64,000 bases of DNA from Curtobacterium sp. MCSS17_015 (lineage in GTDB: Bacteria; Actinomycetota; Actinomycetes; Actinomycetales; Microbacteriaceae): NCBI RefSeq assembly GCF_003234265.2, contig NZ_CP126256.1:2108001-2172000 (forward strand), given 5' to 3'. Under the pieces are notes generated by a model. It saw only the letters and a list, made by a program, of their open reading frames with translations. It did no database searches and was not told the origin of the DNA. The position numbers and the translations under genes were made by a program. Below, in pieces: positions 62,305-64,000 of the stretch (within the stretch, counting starts at the first letter, position 1; the number at the start of each line of letters is the position of its first letter).

Positions 62305-62341
62305 AGGTTCACACGGTGGGGGCCGTGTCACGATCGTCTGC

Positions 62342-62347
62342 TAGCTT
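62342..62347 (+). promoter_or_regulatory. leaderless-type -10 element of the NDT/TIR-like gene
   Basis: TAGCTT, 6 nt before the ATG at 62354, no Shine-Dalgarno sequence between. Gives the gene an independent promoter inside the phage late region. Confidence 0.5.
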
Positions 62348-62353
62348 CTCTGC

Positions 62354-63187
62354 ATGAATGAGGATATGTCGCGGCGTGTTCCTAAGAGCAGCTTTGACGA
62401 GAAGACGGTCTTCGTAATCTCGCCGATCGGCGAGGTCGGCTCTACCGTTAACCGCAACGCCCGGCTGACGCTCAACTTCATCATTCGGAAAGCGTTCGCG
62501 AAGCCCGAGTGGGCTGTCCACCGCGCTGACGAGGAAGATGCGCCCGACTCGATCACTGCGCAAGTAATTAAGCGCATTGCGGATAGCGACCTGATCGTTG
62601 CAGACCTGACTGGCCATAATCCCAACGTCTTCTATGAGCTCGCAGTTGCGCACGGATTCAAGAAGCCTGTGATCCATCTCATGACGAAGGGTGAACGCCT
62701 CCCGTTCGACGTAACTGATCAACGAGCAGTCTTCTACGACTTGCAGGACCCGGAATCCGTCGACTCCGCGATTAAGGCGCTCCGAGGTTCTCAACAGTGG
62801 CTTCAGGACCATCCGGACGAGATCCGCAACCCGCTTAGCACCTACGGCGCTTTTGAATCGTTGTCTGCTCATGAACCGGGCGCTGAGAGCAACGCTCGCA
62901 TCGCCGAGGCCCTGGCTTCCATCAGCGCCCGCATCGGGCGACTCGAGAACGACGTTCGCTGGGCACCAGGACCGACAAGCGTCGGGAGCCACATCCTGCG
63001 AGCTGTGGGCACTACGCGTTCAGCGGAGCCAGATCGCGAGGACCTTCTTGAAAAGCTCCTGCGTATTGAAGACGCCATGGCAGACCTCGGGGCCGATGCC
63101 GACCCCGATGACGACGCGGTACAACTGGAGCTTCGCTACCTCGGCCGCGAACGGCAGAGCCTTCGTGGCTACCTATTCGGGGAGTAG
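62354..63187 (+). CDS. NDT/TIR-like Rossmannoid protein, candidate defence effector
   Basis: 277 residues. Residues 17-130 have the order of nucleoside-deoxyribosyltransferase/TIR-like domains: TVFVISPIGEVGS, HRADEEDAPDSITAQ, DLIVADLTGHNPNVFYELAV with candidate catalytic E95, and KPVIHLMTKGERLPFD. Related domains cleave N-glycosidic bonds, often of NAD+ or nucleotides, in antiviral systems. Residues about 175-205 and 235-270 are charged helices, possibly for oligomerisation. More A/T-ending codons than neighbours and its own promoter suggest a moron. Which superfamily branch is not certain; activity is inference. Confidence 0.62.
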   Translation: MNEDMSRRVPKSSFDEKTVFVISPIGEVGSTVNRNARLTLNFIIRKAFAKPEWAVHRADEEDAPDSITAQVIKRIADSDLIVADLTGHNPNVFYELAVAHGFKKPVIHLMTKGERLPFDVTDQRAVFYDLQDPESVDSAIKALRGSQQWLQDHPDEIRNPLSTYGAFESLSAHEPGAESNARIAEALASISARIGRLENDVRWAPGPTSVGSHILRAVGTTRSAEPDREDLLEKLLRIEDAMADLGADADPDDDAVQLELRYLGRERQSLRGYLFGE

Positions 63188-63439
63188 GTACGCGGCTGGC
63201 AAGTCGCCCGAATCTTCATCGCATCCGATGCGCCGTCCACTCGCTCAGCGGACGCCCCTTAGCGGGTGCTCCGCCCAGTACCGGGCGGCTACACGAGCAC
63301 GACTGCGACGCACTGACCTCGCGCTCGACCTCAGGGATCTCGACCGCCGCCGCTGACCCAGGGGGTACCCCTTTGAACCGCAGGGCCTGCCTACTTCCCG
63401 CCTGACCTGGCGCGTCTCTCCCCACTCCAAAACGTGTGA

Positions 63440-63471
63440 TCGACACCAATTGGAGTCGACACCAGTTGGAG
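63440..63471 (+). repeat. two 16-bp direct repeats before the small terminase gene
   Basis: TCGACACCAATTGGAG (63440-63455) and TCGACACCAGTTGGAG (63456-63471), one mismatch. ACTCCAA at 63424-63430 is inverted to TTGGAGT at 63450-63456. The repeats are in the 292-bp gap (63188-63479), which is otherwise featureless; a terminase-binding or packaging site is possible. The last repeat ends in the ribosome-binding site GGAGGTG. Confidence 0.6.
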
Positions 63472-63479
63472 GTGCTGCC

Positions 63480-63896
63480 GTGCCGCGTCCGAAGGCCCCG
63501 TGTGGCACTTACTCGGCGTACAAGCGGCACCTGCGGGACGGATCGCCGGTCGACGCAGCGTGTGCAGCGGCTCGTGACGAGCGCACGCAGACGGTCGCGG
63601 CTGAGCGCAGCGCGAAGAAGTTCGCGACGCCGGTCCTCACGTTGGTTCCTGCGGACCCGGTGGCGGACGAGAAGCGGATGCAGCGTGCGGAGGTGCTGCG
63701 CGAGGGTCTCGAAGTCGTGCGCGCTGCGATCGCTGTCGTGAAGGAGTCCGAACCGGCCCGGCTGGCCCCCCTGCTCAAGGAGCAGCGGGAGATCGCCCGT
63801 GAACTCGGCGAGATCGACGCCGCGGAGGGAGCGAAGAGTGAGTCCCTCGGCGAACAGCTTGCTCGAGCGCGAGCTGCACGGCAGGCAGGAGCCTAG
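63480..63896 (+). CDS. terminase small subunit
   Basis: Recognises phage DNA for packaging. 138 residues: PKAPCGTYSAYKRHLRDG followed by SPVDAACAAARDER is the HTH-like N-terminus of actinophage small terminases; the C-terminal half is a long helix (VLREGLEVVRAAIAVVKESE) for ring formation. GTG at 63480 has GGAGGTG upstream. It overlaps the large subunit gene by 59 nt in another frame. Confidence 0.75.
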   Translation: MPRPKAPCGTYSAYKRHLRDGSPVDAACAAARDERTQTVAAERSAKKFATPVLTLVPADPVADEKRMQRAEVLREGLEVVRAAIAVVKESEPARLAPLLKEQREIARELGEIDAAEGAKSESLGEQLARARAARQAGA

Positions 63897-64000
63897 GCTC
63901 CTCACCCTCCCGCCGCGCGCCGGCAGCAAGGTCGACGAGCTGCTCGATCTGCTGTACCTCATCGGGGTCGGCGTCGACCCGTGGCAGGAAGCGTCCCTCG
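63838..64000 (+). CDS. terminase large subunit, N-terminal part (cut by window edge)
   Basis: GTG at 63838 with GGAGGGAG upstream. The visible 54 residues read SPSANSLLERELHGRQEPRL and end YLIGVGVDPWQEASL; the DPWQ motif near the adenine-binding site is typical of large terminases just before the Walker A loop, which lies outside the window. It would be the packaging motor ATPase/nuclease. Confidence 0.75.
   Translation, partial: MSPSANSLLERELHGRQEPRLLTLPPRAGSKVDELLDLLYLIGVGVDPWQEASL

Larger units (their letters stand above)
48495..64000. mobile_element. prophage, left part (attL to terminase; continues beyond window)
   Basis: Bounded on the left by the tRNA-Thr 3' fragment. Gene order integrase, repressor/cro, excisionase, early genes, replication, HNH, terminase is that of a temperate siphovirus-like actinophage. 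Base use is less extreme than in the flanking chromosome (more A/T-ending codons) and many genes are short and unlike chromosomal families. The right end, structural and lysis genes are outside the window, so completeness cannot be judged. Confidence 0.9.

Overview
The window is very GC-rich double-stranded bacterial DNA with actinobacterial gene content: a fused biotin-carboxylase/biotin-carrier acyl-CoA carboxylase chain, sdhCDAB, ManC, BMP-type nucleoside uptake and frequent GTG starts. Gene content and order fit Microbacteriaceae, probably near Curtobacterium; the genus is inference. Many genes have a TANNNT -10 hexamer only 6-8 nt before the start codon, which points to widespread leaderless transcription.

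Positions 1-48.49 kb are ordinary chromosome. In order: a response regulator cut by the edge; an RNA m5U methyltransferase divergent from maf; the acyl-CoA carboxylase alpha chain; a minus-strand nucleoside block (BMP lipoprotein, ABC ATPase, two permeases, cytidine deaminase, thymidine phosphorylase, adenosine deaminase, PTS IIA and IIB, purine nucleoside phosphorylase, phospho-sugar mutase); a frameshifted WXG-like remnant; manC divergent from a mannosyltransferase-like GT4 gene; sdhCDAB; a stand-alone TNT-domain protein; three tandem DUF805 membrane proteins with YGQ-rich tails; a quinone oxidoreductase; a mannitol PTS operon (ptsI-mtlA-mtlF-mtlD) divergent from a DeoR-type regulator and ptsH; xthA, trpS, a GNAT gene, ribD-ribA; an MHS-type MFS transporter; an ABC exporter; gabD-pncA; a PBP4-type carboxypeptidase; and a Gfo/Idh/MocA oxidoreductase divergent from a GH13 alpha-glucosidase.

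From 48.495 kb to the right edge lies the left part of a prophage. Its left attachment site is the 3' half of a tRNA-Thr(CGT) gene. Then come HNH and tyrosine integrase genes, a small HicA-like/HTH pair, a 458-residue protein of unknown function, an ImmA/IrrE protease gene with an amber codon and two compensating frameshifts, divergent repressor and Cro-like genes, an excisionase-like gene, a run of small early genes, a replication module (winged-helix initiator and toprim/RecA-like primase-helicase), a tRNA-Arg(TCT), minus-strand accessory genes, a second HNH gene, a gene for a nucleoside-deoxyribosyltransferase/TIR-like Rossmannoid protein with its own promoter, and the small and large terminase genes. 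Structural and lysis genes and attR must lie beyond the window.

Two carbon-acquisition systems are laid out coherently. One imports nucleosides through BMP/ABC and breaks them down with Cdd, DeoA, Add and PNP, with the mutase possibly handling the sugar phosphates. The other takes up mannitol through general PTS proteins encoded beside the mannitol genes. The most likely source of undescribed biology is the prophage accessory set: the NDT/TIR-like protein, the 458-residue protein and the minus-strand membrane protein. The TNT-domain NADase candidate beside sdh is a second lead.
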